The notes beneath the pieces were generated by a model that ran no database searches, was not told the origin of the DNA, and saw nothing but the letters and a program-made list of their open reading frames with translations. From Rhizobium bangladeshense (GTDB taxonomy: Bacteria > Pseudomonadota > Alphaproteobacteria > Rhizobiales > Rhizobiaceae): 64,000 nucleotides of DNA. The position numbers were made by a program, and so were the translations under genes. The first letter of the stretch is position 1, and each line of letters starts with the position of its first letter. The stretch is from positions 203,036 to 267,035 of the forward strand of contig NZ_LYPL01000010.1 in NCBI RefSeq assembly GCF_001662075.1. The letters are read 5' to 3'. Positions 43,527 to 52,301 of the stretch are shown in pieces.

Positions 43527-46241
43527 TTACGATAACAGTTCCTTGAACATACCGTTTTTCTCGGAAAGTTCCGGATAGTTCCCGGCTTCGGCCAAGCCGC
43601 CGCGGTCGAAGAGCAGGATCCGGTCGAACATCTCGGCGAGCCGCGCATTGGAAAGCACCCAGATGATCGCCGGCCGCTCGCCTTCCTTATGCAGGTCTTC
43701 GATGATGTTGCGGGTGATCTGGTCCTGGACGCGCTGATCGAGCGCCGACAGCGGCCGGTTGAAGATGAAATAGTCCGAACGCTTCAGCAGCGCGCGGGCA
43801 AGGTTCAGCTTCTGCCGCTGCACCATGGTCAACCGCTTGCCGCCCGAGCCGACGTCGAATTCCAGCCCGATCGACAGCACGTCGTCATAAAGGTCGAGCG
43901 CGTCGAAGAGTTCGCCCATGACGGCGCGGATACGGTCGGAGGCGTCGGCCTGCTGATAGGCGATGCGGCCGAACAGCACATTGTCCATCAGGCTGGCCGA
44001 CGGGGTGAAACGCTCGGCGTCGTAACGCTCGATCAACTCGGCGAGATCATCCGGAATATGCGCGTGGAACTGTTTTCGGGCGCTGACGATCTTGTCCATC
44101 AGTTCGGTCGTCAACAGGCCGAAGCGGTGGCGCGGCTCGATATAGGCGAAACTCAGCCGGATGATCGCTGAGCGCTCCTCCGGCGTGGCGTCCTCGAAAC
44201 GGCGGCTTTGCAGCTTCTGCAGCAGCGCCTGATAGGTCGGGATGTCGTCCGCCGTCATGAAGGTCAGCTGCTGGAAGAAAGGATGGTCCGGCGGCAGGTC
44301 ATGGAAGAGCTCGACGGCGTTTTCGGCGATCTCGAGGCCCATGGCGTAGAGATCGGTGCTGAGGCCCGTCTCGCGGAAGAGCTGCTGGAAATAAGGGTGG
44401 GCAGCCAGCCTGCGGTTGGTCATCAGCGGCCGCTTCATCGTGCCGAAGAGCAGGTTTTCGCCGACCGTCGCCTGGGCGTTGTAGGCGTCGAAATCGAAAG
44501 GTACGACGATGCCGTCGAGCCCCTCGTCACGCAGCCGGTCCCGGAGCGAAGCGCGCAACGCGACGACATGGTCGCTGATGGCCACATGCACGTCGGTGTT
44601 GACGGTCGAGCGCAGCGCCAGATCGAGAATGTCCTGCGAGATAAGCACGGCGTCGAGCACCGGCCGGATCGCTTTCAGAAGGTCTTCCGGCCCACTGGCG
44701 CCGGCCGCCTGGTAATCCACCCAGTCGCTGTTGAGGTCGAGGGTCGGATTGCCGGCCTTCACCGCCTCGGCCGAATGCCATTTATATTCGAGCGCTTCCT
44801 TCTCGTTGTAGACGGCATCGGTCATCGGCGCATGCTTGAGGCCGTAGAGCAGATTGCTGGCGAGCGAGCCGTGGAAGAAGAAGGTGTCGGCCGAGGCATA
44901 GGAGATGCGCCGGCCGGTGATCGATTCCGGCAGCTCCAGCAGGTCGCGCCCATCGATGGTGATGCGGCCGGAATCCGGCCAGATCATGCGGCCGAGTGCT
45001 TCGGCGAAGGCTTCCGCGCCGCTGCCGTTCGGGCCGACGATCGCTACCGTCTCGTTCGGCTTGATTTCGACCGAGACGTGGTCGACGAGGCGGGCGCCGC
45101 TATCATCGGAAAGCGTCAGGTTGGTGACGACGAGGGCGCTGGTCAGCGCGCCGACCGGGGCGGTGGCGAGTTCCTGGATCTGGCTGTCGATCAGCGGTTC
45201 GACGTTGAACTGTTCGTAGACCTGCTGGTATTTCACCTGCACGTCCTGGCGCATCTGGTCCCAGTCGATCAGTTCCTTCAGCGGCCCGGGCAGATCCTTG
45301 TAGGCGGATATGACGGCGACGAGCTGGCCGATGTCGAGACGGCCCTGCAATGCGAGATAACCGCCGATCGCGTAAAACAGGAAAGGCGTGACCTGGGCGA
45401 GGAAGTTGTTGATGAACTTCACCAGGAATTTCCACTGGTAAAGGTCGTAGCGGATCGAGAAGATGCGGCCGAGCCGCCAGGCAATATCGGCGCGTTCGAG
45501 GTTGGATGTGTCGTTGCCGTGGATCGTGCCGATGCCCTCGACGATTTCGCCGACGCGGCCGGAAAGCTCGCGCGCCGTCAGCTGCCGCTGGCGGCCGAGG
45601 TCCAAGAGGCGTTTCCTCATGCGGGGGATGACGACCGCCTGGACGCCGACGATGCCGGCGGCGATCATGCCGAGCCAGAAATTCTGCACGATGATGAAGG
45701 CAAGGGCGGTGATCGCCTGGCCGCCGAGAAGGGCGGGCGAAACGAAGGCATCGCCGGTGAAGCCGCCCATCGGCTCGACCTCGTCCTTGATCATCGTGGC
45801 GATCTCGGCCGATTTTACCCGCTTGAAATGAGCCGGTGGAAAACGCAGCACTCGGTCAATGAGCTCGAAGCGGATTCGCCGCAGCATGCGTTCGCCGAGC
45901 CGCCCCTTATAGGTGTTGATGTAGAATTTGAAGAGGCCGTTCAGCACCACCAGGGCCAGGAACACCAGGCTGAGGGCCATCAGCATCTGGAAGCGGTTGA
46001 GTTCTACGCCTTGAAAGAATTCGACATGGCCGATCAGCGGAATGTCGTAGGCGATATGCATGAATCTCTGAGTTGCCCCAGGGCCTTCGAACCCTTCGCC
46101 CTGAATCGGTCCATTGACGATCTGCTTCGGCAGATCGAAGGACAGGAAGTAGGGCACCATCGAAGCCGCGACGACGGCCAGGATCCACAGCTGCTGCAGC
46201 CGCGTGTTCTTCCAGATGTAGCGGGCGAGGCTCTTTTCCAT
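43527..46241 (-). CDS. ABC permease-ATPase fusion with degenerate, expanded nucleotide-binding domain
   Basis: A 904-residue ABC half-exporter-like protein. Residues 1-330 form a six-helix exporter membrane domain. The ATPase region (about 370-904) is abnormal: Walker A reads GPNGSGAEA (403-411) without the Lys and Ser/Thr; the Walker B region is DYFIFNRPLSALD (near 823-835) with Asn and Arg in place of Asp and Glu; the signature is GSGGKRLT (near 798); and the H-loop is WVLSNARL without His. About 300 residues are inserted between the Q-loop side and the signature, where a motif like NLLYG, NLLFG and NVLFG recurs three times (near 463, 596, 754). It probably cannot hydrolyse ATP alone. Followed by a cNMP-binding protein and preceded by a glycosyltransferase block. 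Family function unknown. Confidence 0.85.
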   Translation of the reverse strand: MEKSLARYIWKNTRLQQLWILAVVAASMVPYFLSFDLPKQIVNGPIQGEGFEGPGATQRFMHIAYDIPLIGHVEFFQGVELNRFQMLMALSLVFLALVVLNGLFKFYINTYKGRLGERMLRRIRFELIDRVLRFPPAHFKRVKSAEIATMIKDEVEPMGGFTGDAFVSPALLGGQAITALAFIIVQNFWLGMIAAGIVGVQAVVIPRMRKRLLDLGRQRQLTARELSGRVGEIVEGIGTIHGNDTSNLERADIAWRLGRIFSIRYDLYQWKFLVKFINNFLAQVTPFLFYAIGGYLALQGRLDIGQLVAVISAYKDLPGPLKELIDWDQMRQDVQVKYQQVYEQFNVEPLIDSQIQELATAPVGALTSALVVTNLTLSDDSGARLVDHVSVEIKPNETVAIVGPNGSGAEAFAEALGRMIWPDSGRITIDGRDLLELPESITGRRISYASADTFFFHGSLASNLLYGLKHAPMTDAVYNEKEALEYKWHSAEAVKAGNPTLDLNSDWVDYQAAGASGPEDLLKAIRPVLDAVLISQDILDLALRSTVNTDVHVAISDHVVALRASLRDRLRDEGLDGIVVPFDFDAYNAQATVGENLLFGTMKRPLMTNRRLAAHPYFQQLFRETGLSTDLYAMGLEIAENAVELFHDLPPDHPFFQQLTFMTADDIPTYQALLQKLQSRRFEDATPEERSAIIRLSFAYIEPRHRFGLLTTELMDKIVSARKQFHAHIPDDLAELIERYDAERFTPSASLMDNVLFGRIAYQQADASDRIRAVMGELFDALDLYDDVLSIGLEFDVGSGGKRLTMVQRQKLNLARALLKRSDYFIFNRPLSALDQRVQDQITRNIIEDLHKEGERPAIIWVLSNARLAEMFDRILLFDRGGLAEAGNYPELSEKNGMFKELLS

Positions 46242-46422
46242 GGCTAACCGTCAGCTTGCTGGGAAATTCCGAAGGCGCGATCCGGGCGCGGGACGGGAGG
46301 AATTGTTGAGAACAGGACCATGCAGCCGGACCGCCGATATCGCAATGAAAACAAGGCGAATGGAGCGGCTGCAGAAAGGCCGATTCTCGCCGGAACTTTG
46401 CTTATATCACAGGATTTTTGAA

Positions 46423-47568
46423 TTAGGCGAGCGATTCGGCAATCATGGAGCGAATGATGGCGGCGGTCTTCTCGGCTCCGTCGAGATCGAGCATGGCCGT
46501 CCCGGGACGCGGTGCGGCGAGCGCCTTTTCGACGGCTTCCTTCACATGGCCCGGCGTCAGTCCCTCTTCTGGCAGGATATCGGCGAGGTCAAGTGCCTGC
46601 AGCCGTTCGGCGCGCACCGTCTGCTCGGTCTCGCCGCCGGCGACGAAGGGGATCAGGATTGCCCGGCATTGACTGCGCAGGAGGTCGCCGACCGTGTTGT
46701 AGCCGGCCTGCGAGATCGAGACCTTGGCGCCGCGCAGCAGCGAGGGAAAATCCTTGCGGAAGCGCACCAGCGTCACATTCGCGGGCGCATCCTGCGACAG
46801 CGCGGCGAAATCGGCCTCCGGCAGGTTCGGCCCTGCGATCAGCAGCCAGCGAAGGTCGGCTGGCAATAACGCCGCCGCCTCTTTCGCCGCGCCGATCAGC
46901 GCCGCGCCGACGGCGCCGCCGCCCGCCGAGGCGATGATGTCGAAGGTCTCATCCGGTTCCGGCGCCGGCGGGGCGGCGACGAGGCCGGTATAGCGTACCC
47001 TGTCGGCAATCTCTGCCGTCAGCGGGAAGGTGTCCTCGAGCCTGACGAAGCCGGGATCGCCGTGGACGAGCACGGCGTCGAAATGATCCCTGACCAGGGC
47101 TGCGGTTTCCGCGTCGCGGCCGGCCTTGCGGTTCTCCTGCAGGATGTCGCGTACCGAGCTCAGCAGCTTCGGCCGCGGTTCGGCTTTCTCGATCGCCGCG
47201 AGCAGGGGCAGCAGTTCGAAGCGCATCTGCCGCCGGCCGAAAGGGAAGGCTTCGATGATGACGACATCGGGCCTTGCCGCATGAAAGGTCTCGAGCAGCA
47301 GGTCGCGGCGGGCGTGGAGGAAATCCTCGCCCGCCGGCCGACCGTCGGCATCGGCGAGGCCGGAAAAGCCGGCATTGCCGGCAACCACCGCCGGCAGCGC
47401 CACGGTCTTGATGCCCTCTCCGGGAAAGCCCGGCACCGGCAAGCCTCCGGTCACGACAGTGACGTCGAAACCGTCCTTGACGAGCGCATTGGCGATGCGG
47501 CTGGCGCGGGCGATATGGCCGATGCCGAGCAGGTGCTGGACGTAGAAGAAGATACGCGGTGCCGTCAT
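46423..47568 (-). CDS. MurG-like glycosyltransferase (third of three)
   Basis: A 381-residue GT-B fold enzyme resembling MurG / GT28. The N-lobe starts IFFYVQHLLGIGHIARASRIANALVKDGF; the C-lobe has IIASAGGGAVGAALIGAAKE and VSISQAGYNTVGDLLRSQCRAILIPF, the donor-nucleotide site. It should transfer a sugar from a UDP or similar donor at the cytosolic side. Its ATG overlaps the stop of the previous gene (ATGA, 47565-47568) after AGAAGG, so the two are coupled. The open frame reaching 47808 is an artefact within the neighbour. Confidence 0.87.
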   Translation of the reverse strand: MTAPRIFFYVQHLLGIGHIARASRIANALVKDGFDVTVVTGGLPVPGFPGEGIKTVALPAVVAGNAGFSGLADADGRPAGEDFLHARRDLLLETFHAARPDVVIIEAFPFGRRQMRFELLPLLAAIEKAEPRPKLLSSVRDILQENRKAGRDAETAALVRDHFDAVLVHGDPGFVRLEDTFPLTAEIADRVRYTGLVAAPPAPEPDETFDIIASAGGGAVGAALIGAAKEAAALLPADLRWLLIAGPNLPEADFAALSQDAPANVTLVRFRKDFPSLLRGAKVSISQAGYNTVGDLLRSQCRAILIPFVAGGETEQTVRAERLQALDLADILPEEGLTPGHVKEAVEKALAAPRPGTAMLDLDGAEKTAAIIRSMIAESLA

Positions 47569-48812
47569 GACGCCTTCTGCCATTCGGCCTCGAACAGGCC
47601 GCTGAGCTGTCTGATGCTGGAGTGATAGTCGAAATCGTCGCGTACCCGCCTTTCGGCGGCGTCGCCGAGGCGCTTGCGCAGCGCCGGGTCGCGGATCGCC
47701 GCCTCCAGGGCTCTGGCCAACAGCGCCGGATCTTCCGGCGGCACGACGAGGCCGTTTTCGCCGTCCCTCAGAAGTTCCGGCACGCCGGAGACTTCGGTCG
47801 AAATGCAAACCAGCCGCTGGCTCGAGGCTTCCACAAGCACGTTCGGCAGGCCGTCGCGGTCGCCATTGGCGGCGATCCGGCAGGCGAGCGCGAAGAGGTC
47901 GGCGCGGCGATAGTGATCGAGCACGTCGTCCTGTGCCATGGCGCCCTTCCAGACGATGCGGTCGGAAAGGCCCAACTCGGCGGCGAGCGCCTTCAGCTTC
48001 GCCAGCGCCTCGCCGCCGCCGATATGCTCCATGCGCCAGTGCAGATCGGCGGGCAGCAGGGCGAGGGCGCGCAGCAGCACGTCATAGCCCTTCTTCTCGA
48101 CGGCGCGGCCGACGCTCAGGATGAAGGCCGGATCGTTCGGATCATCGCCGGTCCGCCGCGAACGCTCGCCGGCAAAATGACCGAAACGGGCGAGGTCTAG
48201 ACCGTGGTAACTCAAGTGCACGGCATCCTTGCGGGATGTCAGCGTGCGCATGTGCTCGTAGCCCGTCCGGGTGCAGGTGACCGTCCAGCGGGCGCTGTTC
48301 AGTTTCTCGGTGAGCTCCCAGTCGGGCGACGTCCATATGTCTTTGGCATGCGCCGAACAGCTCCAGGGCGTGCCCGTCAGGATGCTTGCATATTCCGTCA
48401 CCGAGGCCGGCGTGTGGATGAAATGCGCATGCAGCCACTCGCCTCCATCAGGCCATTCGCGCCCCAGCACCAGCGCCTGGCCGAGGCGGCGGAAGCGGTT
48501 GCGCGAGAGGTCGCGTGGCAGATCGGCTAGAAAACGTTTGATCAGCGCCTTGAAGCCGGGTTTCGAGAAGCCGGCGATAAGGCCTTTCAGCACCCGGATC
48601 GGCTCCTCGTGCAGATATTCCGGCAGGTAGACTACGCGCGCCCTGATCTCGTCATGCACGGGATGGCGTTTCTTGTCGGTCGGCCGGCGCATCGAAATCA
48701 GCGTCAGGTCGAAGCCGGCCTTTTCGAGGCCGAGCAGCTCCTGGGCGATGAAGGTTTCTGAAAGGCGGGGATAGCCTTTCAGCACGACGAGAATCTTGCG
48801 GCGTGGCGGCAA
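47565..48812 (-). CDS. GT4-family glycosyltransferase (second of three)
   Basis: A 415-residue GT-B glycosyltransferase: KILVVLKGYPRLSETFIAQELLGLEKAGFDLTLIS, the catalytic-lobe opening FILSVGRAVEKKGYDVLLRALALLP, and the donor site EASSQRLVCISTEVSGVPELLRDGENGLVVPP with the E-x7-E pattern. The best start is TTG at 48812, eight bases after AGGA and nine bases after the preceding stop. The start of the protein resembles exopolysaccharide and colanic acid GT4 enzymes. It sits between two MurG-like genes in one coupled unit. Confidence 0.9.
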   Translation of the reverse strand: MPPRRKILVVLKGYPRLSETFIAQELLGLEKAGFDLTLISMRRPTDKKRHPVHDEIRARVVYLPEYLHEEPIRVLKGLIAGFSKPGFKALIKRFLADLPRDLSRNRFRRLGQALVLGREWPDGGEWLHAHFIHTPASVTEYASILTGTPWSCSAHAKDIWTSPDWELTEKLNSARWTVTCTRTGYEHMRTLTSRKDAVHLSYHGLDLARFGHFAGERSRRTGDDPNDPAFILSVGRAVEKKGYDVLLRALALLPADLHWRMEHIGGGEALAKLKALAAELGLSDRIVWKGAMAQDDVLDHYRRADLFALACRIAANGDRDGLPNVLVEASSQRLVCISTEVSGVPELLRDGENGLVVPPEDPALLARALEAAIRDPALRKRLGDAAERRVRDDFDYHSSIRQLSGLFEAEWQKAS

Positions 48813-48821
48813 GGCTTGGTC

Positions 48822-50030
48822 CTATTCCGCGCCGACGAGGGCGAGGTGGCTGGCGCGGCCGTCGATCCACCGGCCGACGGTCTGCGAGATGTGGTCGAGC
48901 CCTTCGAGATGCATGTTGCTGCCGCTCTTCGATGGCGGCAGGCGGGAGGGCAGCCGCTTCAGCGCCTCGGCCATAATGGTGGGGTCGACCGATTGTTCCG
49001 GCAGCAGCATGTCGACGAGGCCGAGCTCGCTGGCCCGCTTGGCGCGCAGCAGCTGTTCCTGGCGCGGTTTGACGCGCGGCACGATGAGGGCCGGTTTGTC
49101 GAAGGAGAGGATCTCGCAATAGGTGTTGTAGCCGCCCATGGCGACGACACCGGTGGCGCCGTCGATCAGCTCTTCCATATGGTTGTCGAACTCGATCACC
49201 TCGATATAGGGGATGGCTTCGCCCTTCTGCACCAGCTTGGCGCGCTCGGCGGCCGGCATATAGGGCCCGAGCACGACGAGCGCCTTCTGCGTCAGCGTCG
49301 GATCGGCCTCATAGGCATTCATCACGTCGTGGACGAGATCGGAACCATCGCCGCCGCCGCCTGTGGTCACGAGGAGGTAATTGTCCTTGCGGGCGTGGAT
49401 CGAAGTTTTGCCCTTGGAAACGCTGCGCTGCAGGAAGCCGACGAAATCCATCTTCCGGCGCAGGCTGGCCGGCACGTCGAGACCGATCAGCGGGTCGTAG
49501 AAATCAGGCGGGCCGTAGACCCAGACGCTGTCGTAATATTGGTCGATCTTCTGCATGATGCCGTTTCTTTTCCACTCGGCATCGAGCAGATGCGGCGCGT
49601 CCATGATCTCGCGCAGGCCGAGCACCAGCACGGTGCCGCGGGCCTTAAGATAGGCGAGCGTATCCTCGACCTCGCCCTTCAGCCCCATCGGCTCCTTGTC
49701 GACGATGAAAATGTCGGGCTGGAAGGTCTCGGCGGTGTGGCGGATGCTCGATTCGCGCATCTTCAGCGTCTCGTGCAGGTCGATATGGCTGGCGAGCGAC
49801 GTATATTCGCCGTTGCGCAGCTTGATGACGCTCGGGATTTTCACGAAGTCGACGCGGGCGCGGTAGTCGAAGGCGCCGGCGATCGTCGCGCCCGAAATGA
49901 TCAGGATGTTGAGGCCTCGATAATCCTCGACCAGCGCATGGGCGATGGCGCGACAGCGGCGCAGGTGGCCGAGGCCGAAGGTGTCGTGGCTGTACATGAG
50001 GATGCGTGCATCTTCGAGACGTCTGGCCAT
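48822..50030 (-). CDS. MurG-like glycosyltransferase (first of three)
   Basis: A 402-residue GT-B protein that opens ARILMYSHDTFGLGHLRRCRAIAHALVEDY, close in design to the third enzyme of the block, and has a C-lobe donor site GVVAMGGYNTYCEILSFDKPALIVPRVKPRQEQLLRAKRASELGL. The ATG at 50030 has GGAGGG upstream; the frame extends only nine codons further. The gene begins about 98 bases after the importer permease and opens the glycosyltransferase block. Acceptor and donor are unknown. Confidence 0.87.
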   Translation of the reverse strand: MARRLEDARILMYSHDTFGLGHLRRCRAIAHALVEDYRGLNILIISGATIAGAFDYRARVDFVKIPSVIKLRNGEYTSLASHIDLHETLKMRESSIRHTAETFQPDIFIVDKEPMGLKGEVEDTLAYLKARGTVLVLGLREIMDAPHLLDAEWKRNGIMQKIDQYYDSVWVYGPPDFYDPLIGLDVPASLRRKMDFVGFLQRSVSKGKTSIHARKDNYLLVTTGGGGDGSDLVHDVMNAYEADPTLTQKALVVLGPYMPAAERAKLVQKGEAIPYIEVIEFDNHMEELIDGATGVVAMGGYNTYCEILSFDKPALIVPRVKPRQEQLLRAKRASELGLVDMLLPEQSVDPTIMAEALKRLPSRLPPSKSGSNMHLEGLDHISQTVGRWIDGRASHLALVGAE

Positions 50031-50127
50031 GGGTGTTCCCTCCGGGGTGAACAACATGCGTTAGTACCCCCACCGTCCGGAGGCCACGAGGCGGGGGCGG
50101 TGCCGTGCGGCGCCGCCGGGTTTCCTG

Positions 50128-51300
50128 CTATTTGTAGGGATCTGCCGCATCGCGCAAGCCGTCTCCCAGAAAGTTGAACGCCAAAATGACAAGAACAACA
50201 GGAATGATCGGAAAGAGCAGCCAAGGATAGAAGGCGATGACGCTGACGCTCTTTGCCTCGGTCAGCAGAATGCCCCAGCTGGTGATCGGCGGGCGAAGAC
50301 CGAGGCCGAGGAAGGAGAGCGCGGTCTCGCCGAGGATCATGCCGGGGATCGAAATCGTCGCCGAGGCGATGAGATGCGACATGAAGCCCGGCACCAGATG
50401 GCGACCGATGATACGCGGCGTGCTGGCGCCCATCAGCTGTGCCGCCTGCACGTAATCCTCCTCGCGCAGCGCCAGCAGTTTCGAGCGCACGGCACGCGCG
50501 AGCCCGGTCCAGTCGATGATGCCGAGGATGACGGTGATGCCGAAATAGATGACGATCGGGCTCCAGGTCACCGGCATGATGGCGGCGAGCGCCATCCACA
50601 GCGGCAGGCTCGGCAGCGATTGCAAAATCTCGATCAGGCGCTGGACGATGAGATCGAAAACGCCGCCCCAATAACCGGCAAGACCGCCGATGACGATGCC
50701 GAGCACGAAACTGATCGCGATGCCGATCAGACCGATCGTCAGCGAGATCCGCGCGCCGTAAAGGATGCGCGACAGCACGTCGCGGCCGAGCCGGTCGGTG
50801 CCGAGCAGGAACATCTGGCCGCCGATCGCCGGACAGACCAGATGATAGTTCGAGGCGACGAGGCCCCAGAACTTATAGGAATCGCCGCGGCAGAAGAAAC
50901 GGATCGGCTGCACGTCGTTGGGCCGGTCTGTATAGACGCGGTGCAGCGTATCGAGGTCGAGCGTCATGCTGCGGCCGTAGACGAAGGGGCCGACGAATTC
51001 TCCCTTGTCGAAGAAATGGACGCGCTGCGGCGGCGCATGGATGAAATCGACATTGCGGGTGTGCAGGCCGTAGGGCGCCAGGAACTCGACGATCAGGATC
51101 ATCAGGTAGATTGCGGCGAGAAAGATGCCGGAGACCAAGGCCAGCCGGTGCTGCTTGAACTTCCACCACATCAGCTTCTTCTGCGAAGCGAGATGGATGC
51201 GCGATCGCGCCGCCGTCATGGTTTCGGTCGCATGCGGATCGAAAGGTGCGGTGGAGACGTAGTGCGGCAGCGGCGCGCCGGGTGCGGGAAGGGGCGACAT
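50128..51300 (-). CDS. Oligopeptide-type ABC permease (OppC/YejE-like) with long periplasmic insert
   Basis: A 390-residue permease. A first helix (LALVSGIFLAAIYLMILIVEFLAP) is followed by about 100 residues outside the membrane (RNVDFIHAPPQRVHFF ... GDSYKFWGLVASNYHLVCPAIGGQMFLLGTDRLGRDVLSR), then five helices with the loop QAAQLMGASTPRIIGRHLVPGF. Typical OppC has a much shorter linker; YejE-type proteins have long ones, which is why YejABEF is the best comparison. It overlaps the end of the OppB-like gene by one base. Confidence 0.9.
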   Translation of the reverse strand: MSPLPAPGAPLPHYVSTAPFDPHATETMTAARSRIHLASQKKLMWWKFKQHRLALVSGIFLAAIYLMILIVEFLAPYGLHTRNVDFIHAPPQRVHFFDKGEFVGPFVYGRSMTLDLDTLHRVYTDRPNDVQPIRFFCRGDSYKFWGLVASNYHLVCPAIGGQMFLLGTDRLGRDVLSRILYGARISLTIGLIGIAISFVLGIVIGGLAGYWGGVFDLIVQRLIEILQSLPSLPLWMALAAIMPVTWSPIVIYFGITVILGIIDWTGLARAVRSKLLALREEDYVQAAQLMGASTPRIIGRHLVPGFMSHLIASATISIPGMILGETALSFLGLGLRPPITSWGILLTEAKSVSVIAFYPWLLFPIIPVVLVILAFNFLGDGLRDAADPYK

Positions 51301-52298
51301 TATTTGGTGCTCCTGCCTTGCAGACGGATGCGGGGATCGAGGAAACCGAGGGCGATATCGGAGATCAGAACGCCGATAACGTTGAGGAAGGCGAGGAACA
51401 TCAGGAAGGAGCCGGCGAGATACATGTCCTGGCTCTGCAGCGCCTTGATCAGCATCGGCCCGGTCGTTTCCAGCGACAGAACGATCGCGACGATCTCGGC
51501 GCCCGAGATGATCGACGGCAGGATCGAGCCGATATCGGCGATGAAGAAATTGAGCGCCATCCGCAGCGGATATTTGACCAGCGCCCGCATTGGATGCAGT
51601 CCCTTGGCGCGAGCCGTCGTCACATATTGCTTCTGCATCTCGTCGAGAAGATTGGCCCGCAGCCGCCGGATCATGCCGGCCGTGCCGGCCGTGCCGACGA
51701 TGATGACGGGGATCCAGAGATGGGCGAGGATCGACTTCGCCTTTTCCCAGCTCATCGGCTGGTTGAGATATTGCTGGTCCATCAGATGGCCGATCGAAAG
51801 CCCGAACCAGACATTGGCGAAATACATCAGGATCAGTGCCAGCATGAAGTTGGGAATGGCGATGCCGAGCAGACCGAGGAAGGTCAGCCCGTAGTCGCTC
51901 CAGCTATACTGGTGCGTCGCCGAATAGATGCCGATCGGAAAGGCTATCAGCCATGTGAGCAGGATCGTCGTGAAGGAGACGAGGATCGTCAGCCACAGCC
52001 GTTCGCCGACCACGTCGGAGACCGGCAGCTGGTATTCGAAGGAATAGCCGAAATCGCCATGCAGCATGCCGCCGACCCAATAGAAGTAGCGCACGATCTC
52101 CGGCTTGTCGAAGCCGTATTGCTGGCGCATCTCCTCGATTTCCTGGAGATTGGCGGTTTCGCCGGAGGCGCGCAGCTCGGCGATCTGGCTTTCGAAGAAG
52201 TCGCCGGGCGGTAGCTCGATGATGGTGAAAACCAGCGCCGAAATGACGAAGAGCGTCGGTACCATGGCGGCGATGCGCCAGAGAATGTATCTGAGCAC
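51300..52298 (-). CDS. Oligopeptide-type ABC permease (OppB/YejB-like)
   Basis: A 332-residue, six-helix permease that begins LRYILWRIAAMVPTLFVISALVFTIIELPPGDFFESQ and carries the loop YVTTARAKGLHPMRALVKYPLRMAL. The start is a GTG at 52298 behind GGAGG. It overlaps the OppC-like gene and follows the binding protein by three bases. With the neighbouring genes it makes a complete import system for peptides or similar large substrates. Confidence 0.92.
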   Translation of the reverse strand: MLRYILWRIAAMVPTLFVISALVFTIIELPPGDFFESQIAELRASGETANLQEIEEMRQQYGFDKPEIVRYFYWVGGMLHGDFGYSFEYQLPVSDVVGERLWLTILVSFTTILLTWLIAFPIGIYSATHQYSWSDYGLTFLGLLGIAIPNFMLALILMYFANVWFGLSIGHLMDQQYLNQPMSWEKAKSILAHLWIPVIIVGTAGTAGMIRRLRANLLDEMQKQYVTTARAKGLHPMRALVKYPLRMALNFFIADIGSILPSIISGAEIVAIVLSLETTGPMLIKALQSQDMYLAGSFLMFLAFLNVIGVLISDIALGFLDPRIRLQGRSTK

Positions 52299-52301
52299 GC
52301 C

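Noticed and set aside
44208..46247. A 679-residue plus-strand frame opposite the degenerate ABC gene
   Set aside because: The minus strand encodes recognisable exporter helices and ABC-like segments; the antisense frame has none and no start signal. I considered whether the odd ABC sequence meant that the other strand was real and concluded it did not.
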